A stretch of DNA of 64,000 nt, taken from NCBI RefSeq assembly GCF_000720765.1, contig NZ_JODC01000019.1, positions 62,001 to 126,000 of the forward strand, in the 5' to 3' direction. Source of the DNA: Streptomyces sp. NRRL S-646. Lineage in GTDB: Bacteria; Actinomycetota; Actinomycetes; Streptomycetales; Streptomycetaceae. Shown here piece by piece: positions 31,140-39,780 of the stretch (positions are counted from its first letter, which is position 1; each line of letters starts with the position of its first letter). The notes under the pieces were generated by a model. That model worked only from the letters and a program-made list of their open reading frames with translations. It made no database searches and was not told the origin of the DNA. The position numbers were made by a program, and so were the translations under genes.

Positions 31140-31154
31140 ATACACACGATGTAT
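31140..31154. promoter_or_regulatory. PadR-type operator
   Basis: ATACA (31140-31144) and TGTAT (31150-31154) are a perfect dyad with a 5-bp spacer upstream of padR. PadR family sites commonly pair ATGT and ACAT half-sites, so autoregulation is likely. Confidence 0.5.
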
Positions 31155-31242
31155 CGCGTTTTGATGTGCGCGGCAAGGGCGTGAGGACTTGGGCCCGTCG
31201 TGGACATGGCGGCGTGACACACACGAAACAGCCCGTCCCTAA

Positions 31243-31262
31243 TTTCTGTCGCCTGACAGGAA
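31243..31262. promoter_or_regulatory. Palindromic operator shared with the guanidine/urea operon
   Basis: TTTCTGTCGCCTGACAGGAA is a dyad with 7 of 9 arm positions symmetrical, 43 bp upstream of the APC permease start. With the five bases before it (CCTAA) it repeats the sequence at 43238-43262, upstream of the TetR-linked guanidine/urea operon, at nearly the same distance to the start codon. Confidence 0.75.
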
Positions 31263-31305
31263 CCCGCACCACTCTCCGCTCCCCGCGCCGAAGGCAGGTG
31301 CCGCC

Positions 31306-32856
31306 GTGACGACAACCACCCCCTCCGACATACGCCCCGACCCTCCGCACTCACCGGACGACGGCTCCCTCGCGGAGTTCGGCTACCGCCAGGAACTGCA
31401 CCGCAGCCTGGGCAGGTACGCCTCCTTCGCGGCCGGGTTCTCCTTCATCTCCGTCCTGACGACCGTCTTCCAGTTCTTCGCCTTCGGGTACGCGTTCGGC
31501 GGCCCTGTCTTCTTCTGGGCCTGGCCGGCGGTGCTGGTCGGGCAGCTGCTGGTGGCCGCGTGCTTCGCAGAGCTGGCCGCCCGGTATCCGATCTCGGGCG
31601 CCATCTACCAGTGGTCCTCACGACTTTCGAACCTCACCTTCGGCTGGTTCGCCGGCTGGATCATGGTGATCGGACAGATCGTGGTGGTCGCGGCGGCGGC
31701 GCTGGCACTGCAGATGGTGCTTCCGGCGATCTGGTCGGGCTTCCAGCTCGTGGGCACCGACTCGGCGGTGACGTCGGAGGACGGCGCGGCGAACGCGGCG
31801 GTCCTCGGAGTGATCCTGCTGGTGCTGACCACGCTCGTGAACATCGTGGACAACCGGGTGATGTCCGTGGTCAACCGGGTCGGCGTGACCGCCGAGATCA
31901 TCGGTGCAGTGCTCATCGTCGTGCTGCTGCTCACCCACTCGACGCGCTCCCCCGGCATCACCTTCCACACCACGGGAGCCGCAAGTTCCGGCCTGTTCGG
32001 GGCACTTGCCGTGGGTTCCTTCACAGCCGCGTACGTGATGATCGGCTTCGACAGCGCGGGCGAGATGAGCGAGGAGACACACCACCCCCGGCGTACGGCG
32101 CCCCGCACGATCCTCACCGCACTCGGCGCCGCGGGCCTGCTCGGCGGCCTGGTCATCCTGGGCGGCCTGCTCGCCGCGCCCAGCCTTACCGACGGCCGGC
32201 TGGGCGTCGACGGCCTGAGCTACGTCCTCACCAGCCGCCTCGGCGACGGCCTCGGAAAGGTGCTGCTGGCCGATGTGGTGGTGGCGATCGCGGTGGCCAC
32301 CCTCGCCATCCAGACCGCGGCCTGCCGGATGCTGTTCTCCATGGCCCGCGACGGCCAGCTCCCCTTCTCCCGCCGCCTCGCCCGCGTCAATCCGGGCACG
32401 GGCATGCCGAACGCCCCGGCCCTCGTCGTCGGCGTCCTCGCCGCAGCCCTTCTGCTGCTCAACTTCGCCTCCCCGGACGCCTTCCTTGCCATCGGCACCA
32501 CCTGCATCGTGATGCTGTACCTGGCGTACGCGATGGTCACGGGCCCGCTCCTGATCCGCCGCCTGCGCGGCGAGTTCACCTCCGAAGGCACCGACGAGAC
32601 GGGCGGCCGGCTCTTCTCCCTCGGCCGCTGGGGCATCCCCGTCAACGCCCTCGCCCTCCTCTACGGCCTCCTCATGACGGTCAACCTGGCCTGGCCGAGG
32701 GCGGCTGTGTACGACCCGGCGGGCGGGCACTGGTACTTCCAGTGGTTCACGGTGCTGTTCCTCGCGGCGACGGTGGTGGCCGGCGGCGCGTACCGGGCTT
32801 ACCGCCGGCGGACGGCGGCCCAAAGTGATGCCGCTGTTCAGAAGGCCGCCGTCTAG
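31306..32856 (+). CDS. APC-superfamily amino acid/amine permease
   Basis: A 516-residue transporter with about twelve helices. It starts with EFGYRQELHRSLGRYASFAAGFSFISVLTT, the layout of the yeast-type and bacterial amino acid/choline permeases. Further on are ELAARYPISGAIYQWSSRLSN (conserved APC loop) and MIGFDSAGEMSEETHHPRRTAPRTIL. The substrate cannot be read from sequence. Its promoter carries the same 20-bp palindrome as the guanidine/urea-carboxylase operon 12 kb away, so it may import the substrate of that pathway or a related nitrogen compound; this is inference. Start GTG 31306 has AGGCAGG upstream. Divergent from padR. Confidence 0.9.
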   Translation: MTTTTPSDIRPDPPHSPDDGSLAEFGYRQELHRSLGRYASFAAGFSFISVLTTVFQFFAFGYAFGGPVFFWAWPAVLVGQLLVAACFAELAARYPISGAIYQWSSRLSNLTFGWFAGWIMVIGQIVVVAAAALALQMVLPAIWSGFQLVGTDSAVTSEDGAANAAVLGVILLVLTTLVNIVDNRVMSVVNRVGVTAEIIGAVLIVVLLLTHSTRSPGITFHTTGAASSGLFGALAVGSFTAAYVMIGFDSAGEMSEETHHPRRTAPRTILTALGAAGLLGGLVILGGLLAAPSLTDGRLGVDGLSYVLTSRLGDGLGKVLLADVVVAIAVATLAIQTAACRMLFSMARDGQLPFSRRLARVNPGTGMPNAPALVVGVLAAALLLLNFASPDAFLAIGTTCIVMLYLAYAMVTGPLLIRRLRGEFTSEGTDETGGRLFSLGRWGIPVNALALLYGLLMTVNLAWPRAAVYDPAGGHWYFQWFTVLFLAATVVAGGAYRAYRRRTAAQSDAAVQKAAV

Positions 32857-32884
32857 CCCGGGCCCCCAGCACGCGCGCGTACGG

Positions 32885-33466
32885 TCAGTCGCCCTTCACG
32901 CGCGCGTGCAGGTGCATGTCGTGCCATCCGTCCTGGTGCCAGCCTGCGCTGCGCTTGGTGCCCTCCAGGACGAAGCCGGCCTTGTCGGCGACCCGGCAGG
33001 ACGCCCCGTTGGCCGTGGCATGCAGCAGCTCCAGGCGATGGAGTCCGATCTCGTCGAGGGCCCAGCGGGTGAGGGTGTTCGTGGCACGGGCGGCGACGCC
33101 ACGGCCACGGGCCGCCGCCGCGGTCCAGTAGGCGATCGCGGCCAGACCCTCGTCGAGCCGGATGTCGCGCAGCGCCACCCGCCCCAGCAAGCGGTCGGTG
33201 TCCGCGTCGGTGACGGCCCACTGGGCGTCCCGCTCCTCACCCCAGCTCCGCTGCCACTCCTCGATCCAGCCGGCGACCTCCTCCACGGAATCCGCGGACC
33301 GGACGTGCCACTGGTGAATCAGCGGGTCCTGGAAGGCGGCATGGACGGCAGGAGCGTCCGCAGCCCGCCACGGGCGCAGGAGGAGGCCGTCGCCGGTGGA
33401 CAACGCGGGCTGAGGGACGCCGGCGAGGCTTCCGGCGGGCACGACGGGGTCAGCGGTGAAAGGCAT
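32885..33466 (-). CDS. GNAT-family N-acetyltransferase (RimJ/RimL-type)
   Basis: A 193-residue acetyltransferase. It shows LLLRPWRAADAPAVHAAFQDP at the start, AIAYWTAAAARGRGVAARATNTLTRWALDEIGLHRLELLH with the acetyl-CoA motif (RGRGVA) and NGASCRVADKAGFVLEGTKR near the end. These are the marks of RimJ/RimL-like enzymes that acetylate protein N-termini or small amines. The ATG at 33466 fits the usual family start; an ATG three codons earlier is also open. It converges on the APC permease gene. Target unknown. Confidence 0.88.
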   Translation of the reverse strand: MPFTADPVVPAGSLAGVPQPALSTGDGLLLRPWRAADAPAVHAAFQDPLIHQWHVRSADSVEEVAGWIEEWQRSWGEERDAQWAVTDADTDRLLGRVALRDIRLDEGLAAIAYWTAAAARGRGVAARATNTLTRWALDEIGLHRLELLHATANGASCRVADKAGFVLEGTKRSAGWHQDGWHDMHLHARVKGD

Positions 33467-33517
33467 GATCCGCATCCTGCCAACGGACAGGGAGGAGCCC
33501 AACGGATTTTCCGACGA

Positions 33518-34867
33518 CTACCGGCCTACGGCACCCCTCTCCAGACACTCCACCCGGACACGGACCCTGTCGGGGTTCAGAGTCATACGGGGCTCGACGC
33601 GCGGCAGTTGAAGGTCGTTGTGCGAGAGCCGCCAGCGGGCCACGATCGTGGACAATGCCAATGTCGCCATGGTCATCGCATAGTTGTCGCCGATGCACTT
33701 GCGCGCGCCTCCGCCGAACGGAATGAAGGCACCGCGCACGTGTTCCTGCTCCGGCAGCCAACGGTCGGGATCGAAGCTGCTGGGGTGAGGATTGAACCGT
33801 GCGTCGTGGTGCATGAGATATGCGCTGTAGACGAGCGTGGTTCCGGGCGGAATCACGGCATCTGCCAGCCGGGCTTCGGTGGTGGTCGTCCGGGTGAAGA
33901 TCCATCCGGGCGGGTAGAGGCGCAGTGTCTCGGTGATGACCCGGCGTGCCAGGTCGAGCCGGGGGAGATCGTCCCAGGTGGCCGTCCGGGTGCCGAGAAC
34001 CTCATCCGTCTCGGCGCGCAACCGCTCCTGGAGCTCGGGGTGTTGGCACAGGAGATGGGCAGCCCAGGTAAGGGCCACCGCGGTGGTGTCGATACCGGCG
34101 ACGAGCAGGGTCATGATCTGAGCGTGGATCTCGGCGTCGCTCAGGGCTCGCCCCTCGTCGTCACGGGTCTCGAGGAGCATCGACAGCACATCGCCGTGGG
34201 ATTTCTCGTCCTGCCGGTACAGACCGATCGTCTTGCTCACCGCGGCCCATGCCCGGTCGCGAGCACGCTCGTAGCGCACGTTCGAGGGGAGTGGCAGGCG
34301 GCGCAGCAAAGGCGGGAGGACGGCCTGCTGGTAGATGCCCCGGAAGATGTCCGGAAGACATTCCGTGACGGTCTCCACGGCGGGCCCCGCGACGTCGGCC
34401 GTGAACAACGTTCGAGCAATTGTGCCACTCGCGAGAGAATACATCTCCGCGCCGGCATCGATGGCTCGTCCATCACTCCAGCCGACTGTGAGCGCGTCTA
34501 TCTGCTCGCTCATGATGACGGCATATTTCTGCAGGGAGGAACGAGAGAAGGCCGGCTGCAAACTACGTCGCTGTCGCCGGTGAGCGCTGTGCGGACACGA
34601 GGCGATGCCGTCCCCGAGCGCATTTCCGACGCGCTCGATGATGGGGCCGCCCTTGTCGTAGACGCGGTCGTTCAGGAGCATTTCCTGGACGAGTTCGGGT
34701 CGGCAGACCACCACGGCCTTTTGCGGACCTAACCGTATCTGTACGAGATCGCCGTACGAGGGGAGGGTTTTCAGGAACTGCAGCGGATCCCGAAGCAAGG
34801 GCAACAGATGCCCGACGAGTGGCAGTGCGCCTGGAGCGTGTGTGATGCCTTCACGGTTCGTTGCCAT
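33518..34867 (-). CDS. Cytochrome P450 paired with the terpene cyclase; contains a TTA codon
   Basis: A 449-residue P450. Present are the I-helix oxygen motif AGIDTTAV, ExxR as ETLR, PERF-type DPDRWLPE and the heme loop FGGGARKCIG with ligand C391. The N-terminal HAPGALPLVGHLLPLLRDPL and the wide spread resemble P450s that oxidise sesquiterpenes (pentalenene- and albaflavenone-type), but no subfamily is assigned. It lies 53 bp downstream of the terpene cyclase on the same strand and should oxidise its product. Leu46 (VQIRLGPQ) is encoded by TTA (34732-34730), the codon read only by the bldA tRNA, so translation should depend on bldA. Redox partners are not encoded nearby. Confidence 0.93.
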   Translation of the reverse strand: MATNREGITHAPGALPLVGHLLPLLRDPLQFLKTLPSYGDLVQIRLGPQKAVVVCRPELVQEMLLNDRVYDKGGPIIERVGNALGDGIASCPHSAHRRQRRSLQPAFSRSSLQKYAVIMSEQIDALTVGWSDGRAIDAGAEMYSLASGTIARTLFTADVAGPAVETVTECLPDIFRGIYQQAVLPPLLRRLPLPSNVRYERARDRAWAAVSKTIGLYRQDEKSHGDVLSMLLETRDDEGRALSDAEIHAQIMTLLVAGIDTTAVALTWAAHLLCQHPELQERLRAETDEVLGTRTATWDDLPRLDLARRVITETLRLYPPGWIFTRTTTTEARLADAVIPPGTTLVYSAYLMHHDARFNPHPSSFDPDRWLPEQEHVRGAFIPFGGGARKCIGDNYAMTMATLALSTIVARWRLSHNDLQLPRVEPRMTLNPDRVRVRVECLERGAVGR

Positions 34868-34920
34868 GACATACCAGCCTTCCTTGGCCGATCCAGGTAT
34901 CGCTCAGCGACCGACCGTTA

Positions 34921-35961
34921 CTACGCCGGGATGTACAGTCCTGGGCTCGGGAGCAGCACCTGAAGATGAGCATGCTGCTGATCCGACTCGTCCGAGGCAC
35001 CGGGGAGTGTGTAGCGACTGGTGTTGCCGTACCACTGCAGGCACCCGTTGGTCCACTGCCGCATTCCGGCAGTGACCTTCAGAATCGCCTCACGGGTGGC
35101 GCGCGGCACGCCACGACTCACCAGGAAGGGCAAGAGCTGTTCTTCGGCGGCCAGGAAGTCGGCTACGCGCGCCTCGACCTTGGCAACGGCCCGGTCGATG
35201 GCCTGCTGCAGCGAGATTCCGCCGGCATGCTGCATCACTATGACAACGTTGTGGAAATCTCCACGTTTGCTGTCCAGGTGGACTGAATGCAGGTCGTTCT
35301 GCCAGGCGACAACATCGCTCGCGGCTTCGATTATCCGCCTGAACAGGCCTGTCCCGTATATGCCTTCTGGAACCTCTGTGTCCTGACTGAGTTCCACCAG
35401 ATCGAATCCGAATTCCATACCTACGGACAACCGCCTGGTCTGGGTGAAACTCTCGATTCCTGGAGGAGTGCCACGGAACCGGTTCTCGGATTCCTCGGCG
35501 AATCCCTGGAAGAATAGCTCCAGGTGCCGGTTGAGCCGTCCATGAAGCGTCGGCGAGAGCCTTTCGCCGGTACGCACGGCCAGATCCGAAAGAGCCCTGG
35601 TGAAAGGAGTCCGGTCTCGCGCGGGGGCAGGGTCTTCTCCGGTATTGATGATGTCCGTCAGGCGCCGCTGAACCGGAGCCCATGCTTCCGGGGCGTCGTA
35701 GACCTTCAACGTGTGCAGGTCGTCCAGGATGAAGGTGAAGAAAAGCCATTCCGCACACAGGCAGAGATCACTGAACGATGCTTCCGGATAGGTCCAGGCG
35801 ACAAAGCGCCCGTAGCCTGCCCGCATCCGCTCCTGGCCGCCTCGCGTCTTGGCCAGCCCGAGGCTCTCTCCGAGTGAGCTGACGTATTCCTCGATCTTCT
35901 GGATGTGTGGACTTACGGCCGGCGGGGCGGGTTCCACAAACGTCGGGATCATGGCGAGCAC
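34921..35961 (-). CDS. Class I terpene cyclase with variant metal-binding motifs
   Basis: About 346 residues, the length of bacterial sesquiterpene or diterpene cyclases. The first Mg site is D80-D81-L-H-T84 in FFTFILDDLHTLK, lacking the third acid of DDxx(D/E). The NSE triad is N222-D-L-H-S226-V-H-L-D230, with Asp for the final Glu. The C-terminal RY pair (R316, Y317) is present. It should cyclise a prenyl diphosphate; product unknown. GTG 35961 has GGAGG five bases upstream; ATG at 35973 or 35952 is also open. Numbering is from that GTG. Sequence is less GC-rich than its neighbours, which with the P450 suggests an acquired pair. Confidence 0.9.
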   Translation of the reverse strand: MLAMIPTFVEPAPPAVSPHIQKIEEYVSSLGESLGLAKTRGGQERMRAGYGRFVAWTYPEASFSDLCLCAEWLFFTFILDDLHTLKVYDAPEAWAPVQRRLTDIINTGEDPAPARDRTPFTRALSDLAVRTGERLSPTLHGRLNRHLELFFQGFAEESENRFRGTPPGIESFTQTRRLSVGMEFGFDLVELSQDTEVPEGIYGTGLFRRIIEAASDVVAWQNDLHSVHLDSKRGDFHNVVIVMQHAGGISLQQAIDRAVAKVEARVADFLAAEEQLLPFLVSRGVPRATREAILKVTAGMRQWTNGCLQWYGNTSRYTLPGASDESDQQHAHLQVLLPSPGLYIPA

Positions 35962-36564
35962 GAGGACCTCCATGTCTGGGCGCAGAAGTCGGCTGAGGCA
36001 GATGAGGTGCGGTCAGGTTGCCTGCTCGCGCGGCGAGAAGGCCGAGGAACAGCCGCAGCGAGCGGCCGCGGCACGAGCCGCGACTCGGGCTTCTCCTTCC
36101 GTGTTGGCGCGAACAGGACGCTCTGCCTTCGGCGGTACACCCTTCAATCACATCGCAGTTCGGTTCACATCGGAAGTGGGCGTCCCTGATCCAGCCGTGA
36201 ACGAACCGAACAGCCAACTGAACGTTCGACGATCGGAACTGACGTTTCCCCTCCTCAAGCCCATGGCTTGAGCAACAGCCCTCGGTCGACCTGACCGGCC
36301 AGAGCCAGCTCACCGAGGGGACGAGCAAGGTGACGACTCTCAGTAGACGCAGACCCGCCAACGGGAACAAGTGATCACAGGGGGGCGCATCGGGGCGCAA
36401 AAGTGGTCACGTAAGCGCATTGGATGGCCGATAGTGCACAGGCACTGATGAACGCGCTCGTGCGCCGGAGCCTGTCATCGCGATCCGGCGCGCAGGCGGG
36501 CGCCCCAACGCCCTGCGACTGCACCTCGCCCCGCTGTCAGCGCCGTCTCGTACGCTTGATCGCG
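35962..36564. other. Intergenic region upstream of the terpene genes, possible remnants
   Basis: About 600 bp with lower GC than the flanks and no convincing gene. It must hold the terpene promoter. A perfect dyad CTCAAGCC-CAT-GGCTTGAG lies at 36254-36272. No terminal inverted repeats or transposase motif were recognised, but the sequence looks like a junction scar rather than native intergenic DNA. TACGCT eight bases before ATG 36565 could be the -10 box of the next gene. Confidence 0.4.
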
Positions 36565-37512
36565 ATGAGACGCCGTACGCCACCTCCGCCCTCTCCCCTG
36601 CCGCAGCGCGACGGGGTGGACCCCGTGCGCGTGCGGTTGCCGGCCGGGGACGAGTGGGCGACCGTACGGGATCATCTGGTGGCGCGGCTCGCGGCCGGGG
36701 CCGGGGTGATCGACGCCATGCTGGACGCGGGGCGGATCGTGGACGGCTCCGGGCATCCCGTGCCGCGGGACGCGGCGTATGTGCCGGGGATGTTCGTGTG
36801 GTTCCACCGGGAGCTGCCGGATGAGGAGCGGGTGCCGTTCACCGTCGACGTCGTGTACCGGGACGAGCACGTGGTCGTGGCGGACAAGCCTCACTTCCTG
36901 GCCACCACCCCGCGCGGGAGCCATGTCGCCGAGACGGCCCTGGCACGGCTGCGACGAGAGCTGGGCCTCCCGACGCTGGGCGCGGCGCACCGGCTGGACC
37001 GGCTGACGGCCGGGCTGGTGCTGTTCACCGTGCGGACCGAGGAGCGCGGCGCCTACCAGTCACTCTTCCGTGACAGGCGGGTGTCGAAGGAGTACGAGGC
37101 AGTGGCCCGGTACGACGCTGCGCTGGACCTCCCGCGCACCGTGCGCAGCCGGATCGTCAAGGAGCGCGGAGTCCTGGCGGCCCGCGAGGTCGAAGGCGAG
37201 CCCAATGCCGTGAGCCGCGTCGAGCTGATGGAGCACCGGGCCGACGGGCTGGGGCGATACCGGCTCGTTCCGAGCACCGGGCAGACCCATCAGCTGCGCG
37301 TCCATATGAACGCGCTCGGCGTGCCCGTCCTCGGCGATCCGCTCTACCCCGTGGTGACCGCCCCCGTGCCGGCCGGTGACTTCCGCCGCCCGCTCCAACT
37401 GCTGGCGCGGGCACTGGAGTTCACCGATCCGGTCACAGGGGCGGAGCACCGGTTCCGCAGTGCCCGAACCCTCGCTGCCTGGAGCTCCTACGGCGACTGG
37501 GCCGGTCAGTAG
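36565..37512 (+). CDS. RluA-family pseudouridine synthase
   Basis: A 315-residue enzyme that converts uridine to pseudouridine in rRNA or tRNA. The catalytic Asp is in AAHRLDRLTAGLVLF. Upstream are VVYRDEHVVVADKPHFLATTP, and downstream SKEYEAVARYD and the C-terminal PSTGQTHQLRVHMNALGVPVLGDPLY, all typical of RluA. The ATG at 36565 lies at the family's N-terminus; a longer frame exists upstream but its peptide is not RluA-like. A possible -10 box so close to the start suggests a leaderless mRNA. It overlaps the convergent conservon P450 stop by 7 bp. Confidence 0.92.
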   Translation: MRRRTPPPPSPLPQRDGVDPVRVRLPAGDEWATVRDHLVARLAAGAGVIDAMLDAGRIVDGSGHPVPRDAAYVPGMFVWFHRELPDEERVPFTVDVVYRDEHVVVADKPHFLATTPRGSHVAETALARLRRELGLPTLGAAHRLDRLTAGLVLFTVRTEERGAYQSLFRDRRVSKEYEAVARYDAALDLPRTVRSRIVKERGVLAAREVEGEPNAVSRVELMEHRADGLGRYRLVPSTGQTHQLRVHMNALGVPVLGDPLYPVVTAPVPAGDFRRPLQLLARALEFTDPVTGAEHRFRSARTLAAWSSYGDWAGQ

Positions 37513-38987
37513 CCGCGCCACCACAGCAGGAAGCGACGCCAGGCGCCCTTCGGGCGGGCCGGTTCCTCAGGCGCGGGCGCCGCCTTGGGCGGTGCGGCCG
37601 GCTGGGGTTCCGCGACAGCGGCCGCCGGCTCGGGCTGCTTGGTGCCGATCTCCCAGTCGGTGCGCTGCGACGGGACCGGGGCGTGGCCGGGCAGCGCCTT
37701 CACGTCCTGCTGGGGCTTCGGCTCGAAGTGGACCGGCAGCTCCACCAGGTGCCGGTTCGAGATGGACGCCCGCCAGCGCAGCTCGCTCTCCTCGCAGGCC
37801 AGTTGGATGTCCGAGAGGCGGCTCAGCAGCGCGTCGACGCCGACGTCGGCGATGGCACGGCCGATGTCCTGGCCGGGGCATTCGTGAGGTCCGCCGCTGA
37901 AGGCGAGGTGGGAGCGGTTGCCCATCATGTTGGCCGACGGGTCGGGGCGTACGCGCGGGTCGACGTTGCCCGGTGCGATGCCCAGGAGGAGGCCGTCGCC
38001 CTTGCGGATGCGCTGTCCGCCCAGCTCGGTCTCCTGTTTGGCGAAGTAGCCGAGGATCGTGCTGAACGGCGGCTCGTCCCACAGGGACTGCTCGACCGCC
38101 TGGGGCACGGTCATCTGGCCGCCGTTGAGCTGGGCACGGAAGCCGGGGTCGGTGAGGACCACTCGCAGCACGTTGGCGAGGAGGTTGGCGGTGGATTCGA
38201 ACGCGACGATCAGGACGACACGCAGGTGCTGGCCGACCTCCTCGTCGGTGAGCCCCGCCGGGTGGTTGATCAGGTGGCTGGTGAAGTCGTCCTCGGGTAC
38301 GGCACGCCGGCGGGCCGTGAGCCGCATCAGGGTTTCCATGATGTATGCGTTGCTGGCGATGGCGGTCTCGGTGCCCTTGAGCATGTCGCGGGCGGCCTGC
38401 ACGAGCCGGTCGTTGTACTCCTCGGGCATGCCGAGGATCTCGCACATCACCGCCATCGGCAGGTGCTCGGCGAACTGACTGACCAGGTCGGCCCGGCCCT
38501 CTTCACAGAACTGGTTGACGAGGTGCTGGGTCGCGCGGTTGATGTGGCGGCGGATGCCCCGGTGGTCGATGGTCGACATGGCGCCGGTGACCGCCCCGCG
38601 CAGCCGCAGGTGTTCGTCGCCCTCGGCGTGGCAGCAGATGGGCTGCCACGCGACGTGCGGCATGAGCGGGTGGTCCGGCTTGAACGTGCCGTCCTGCAGG
38701 GCGGTCCACAACCGGGTGTCGCGGCTGAACAGCGAGGGACTGCTCACCATCTGCAGGTTCTCGCTGTGGCCGAGCACCACCCAGATCGGCACGTCCTCGT
38801 GCAGCAGCGTGGGGGCCACGGTGCCGTGCTCGGCACGGAGCTTTTCGTACACGGCTCCGAGGTCCTCCGCCTCGGGGCCGTACAGTCGTCGCAGCCCGTC
38901 GGGGCCGATGCCGTGCGCGGGGCAGCCGGGGGGCGGGCCGGCCATGGACTCGTCCGTACCGGTCGGGGAGAAGGGTTCAGGCCTCAC
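37506..38987 (-). CDS. cvnE: Conservon cytochrome P450 lacking the EXXR motif (CvnE)
   Basis: A 493-residue P450-like protein. The heme loop FSGGPHECPGQDIG has ligand C370, but the K-helix EXXR is replaced: the usual AVEELLRYEPP reads AVEQSLWDEPP, giving Q300-x-x-W303. The I-helix carries FESTAN. A Pro/Ala-rich tail of about 70 residues ends in a basic WRRFLLWWRGY. From memory, CYP157-family members found in Streptomyces conservons are known to lack EXXR. It is the last gene of the conservon, 172 bp after the GTPase. Whether it turns over substrate is uncertain. GTG 38987 has GGAG eight bases upstream. Confidence 0.9.
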   Translation of the reverse strand: MRPEPFSPTGTDESMAGPPPGCPAHGIGPDGLRRLYGPEAEDLGAVYEKLRAEHGTVAPTLLHEDVPIWVVLGHSENLQMVSSPSLFSRDTRLWTALQDGTFKPDHPLMPHVAWQPICCHAEGDEHLRLRGAVTGAMSTIDHRGIRRHINRATQHLVNQFCEEGRADLVSQFAEHLPMAVMCEILGMPEEYNDRLVQAARDMLKGTETAIASNAYIMETLMRLTARRRAVPEDDFTSHLINHPAGLTDEEVGQHLRVVLIVAFESTANLLANVLRVVLTDPGFRAQLNGGQMTVPQAVEQSLWDEPPFSTILGYFAKQETELGGQRIRKGDGLLLGIAPGNVDPRVRPDPSANMMGNRSHLAFSGGPHECPGQDIGRAIADVGVDALLSRLSDIQLACEESELRWRASISNRHLVELPVHFEPKPQQDVKALPGHAPVPSQRTDWEIGTKQPEPAAAVAEPQPAAPPKAAPAPEEPARPKGAWRRFLLWWRGY

Positions 38988-39159
38988 GATGATCGCTCCG
39001 AAGCTGAAGTGGATCCGGTGTACATGAAGTGATGGGCTCCCCCGGTCCGGGCGGCTCGGACGAAGCCGCAGACGTGGGGGAGGTCGTGCAGGGGGGCGGG
39101 GCCGTACGGCTCGGGGACGGGACGGGGTGACGTACGGCCCGGCTCGATCGGTGCGTGGC

Positions 39160-39780
39160 TCAGGTGGACGCCTTCGCCCTGGCCAGCGAATGCAGGAAGC
39201 GCAGCAGCGTCATCAGGACGTCCCGGCTGGAGGCCCGGCGGCGTGCGTCGCAGTCGATGATCGGGATCTCCTCGGCCAGGTCGAGCGCGGCGCGCAGGTC
39301 GGCGACGGGGTAACGGGGGGCGTCGGGGAAGGAGTTGACGGCGATCACGAAGGGCACGCCGCGCTCCTCCAGCCGCCCGATGACGTCGAAGCTGACCTCG
39401 AGCCGCCGGGTGTCGATCAGTACGACCGCGCCGAGCGCGCCCTCGAACAGCCCGTTCCACAGGAACCAGAAGCGTTCCTGGCCGGGGGTGCCGAAGAGGT
39501 AGAGCACCAGTTGGTCGGTGATGCTGATGCGGCCGAAGTCCATGGCCACGGTGGTGGCCGTCTTGGACTCGGAGCCGTAGTTGTCGTCGACCCCGACGCC
39601 GGCCTGCGTCATGGTCTCCTCGGTGGTCAGCGGCCTGATCTCGCTGACCGAGCCGACCATCGTCGTCTTGCCGACTCCGAAGCCGCCCACGATCACGATC
39701 TTCACCGCGGCCTGGGCCGTGTGCGGCAGATGATCCGCTGTTCGTGGTCCGGGGATGGTGTCAGAGCCTTTGAAGTCCAT
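39160..39780 (-). CDS. cvnD: Conservon Ras-like GTPase (CvnD)
   Basis: A 206-residue ATP/GTP-binding protein of the conservon type. P-loop GGFGVGKTT (32-40), switch region TQAGVGVDDNYG, G3 as GTPGQ (97-101) and a G4 reading N149-S-F in place of NKxD, which is typical for this MglA-like group. It probably relays a signal at the membrane together with CvnA-C, in a module compared with G-protein-coupled receptor systems. Its start overlaps the DUF742 gene by 20 bp. Confidence 0.95.
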   Translation of the reverse strand: MDFKGSDTIPGPRTADHLPHTAQAAVKIVIVGGFGVGKTTMVGSVSEIRPLTTEETMTQAGVGVDDNYGSESKTATTVAMDFGRISITDQLVLYLFGTPGQERFWFLWNGLFEGALGAVVLIDTRRLEVSFDVIGRLEERGVPFVIAVNSFPDAPRYPVADLRAALDLAEEIPIIDCDARRRASSRDVLMTLLRFLHSLARAKAST

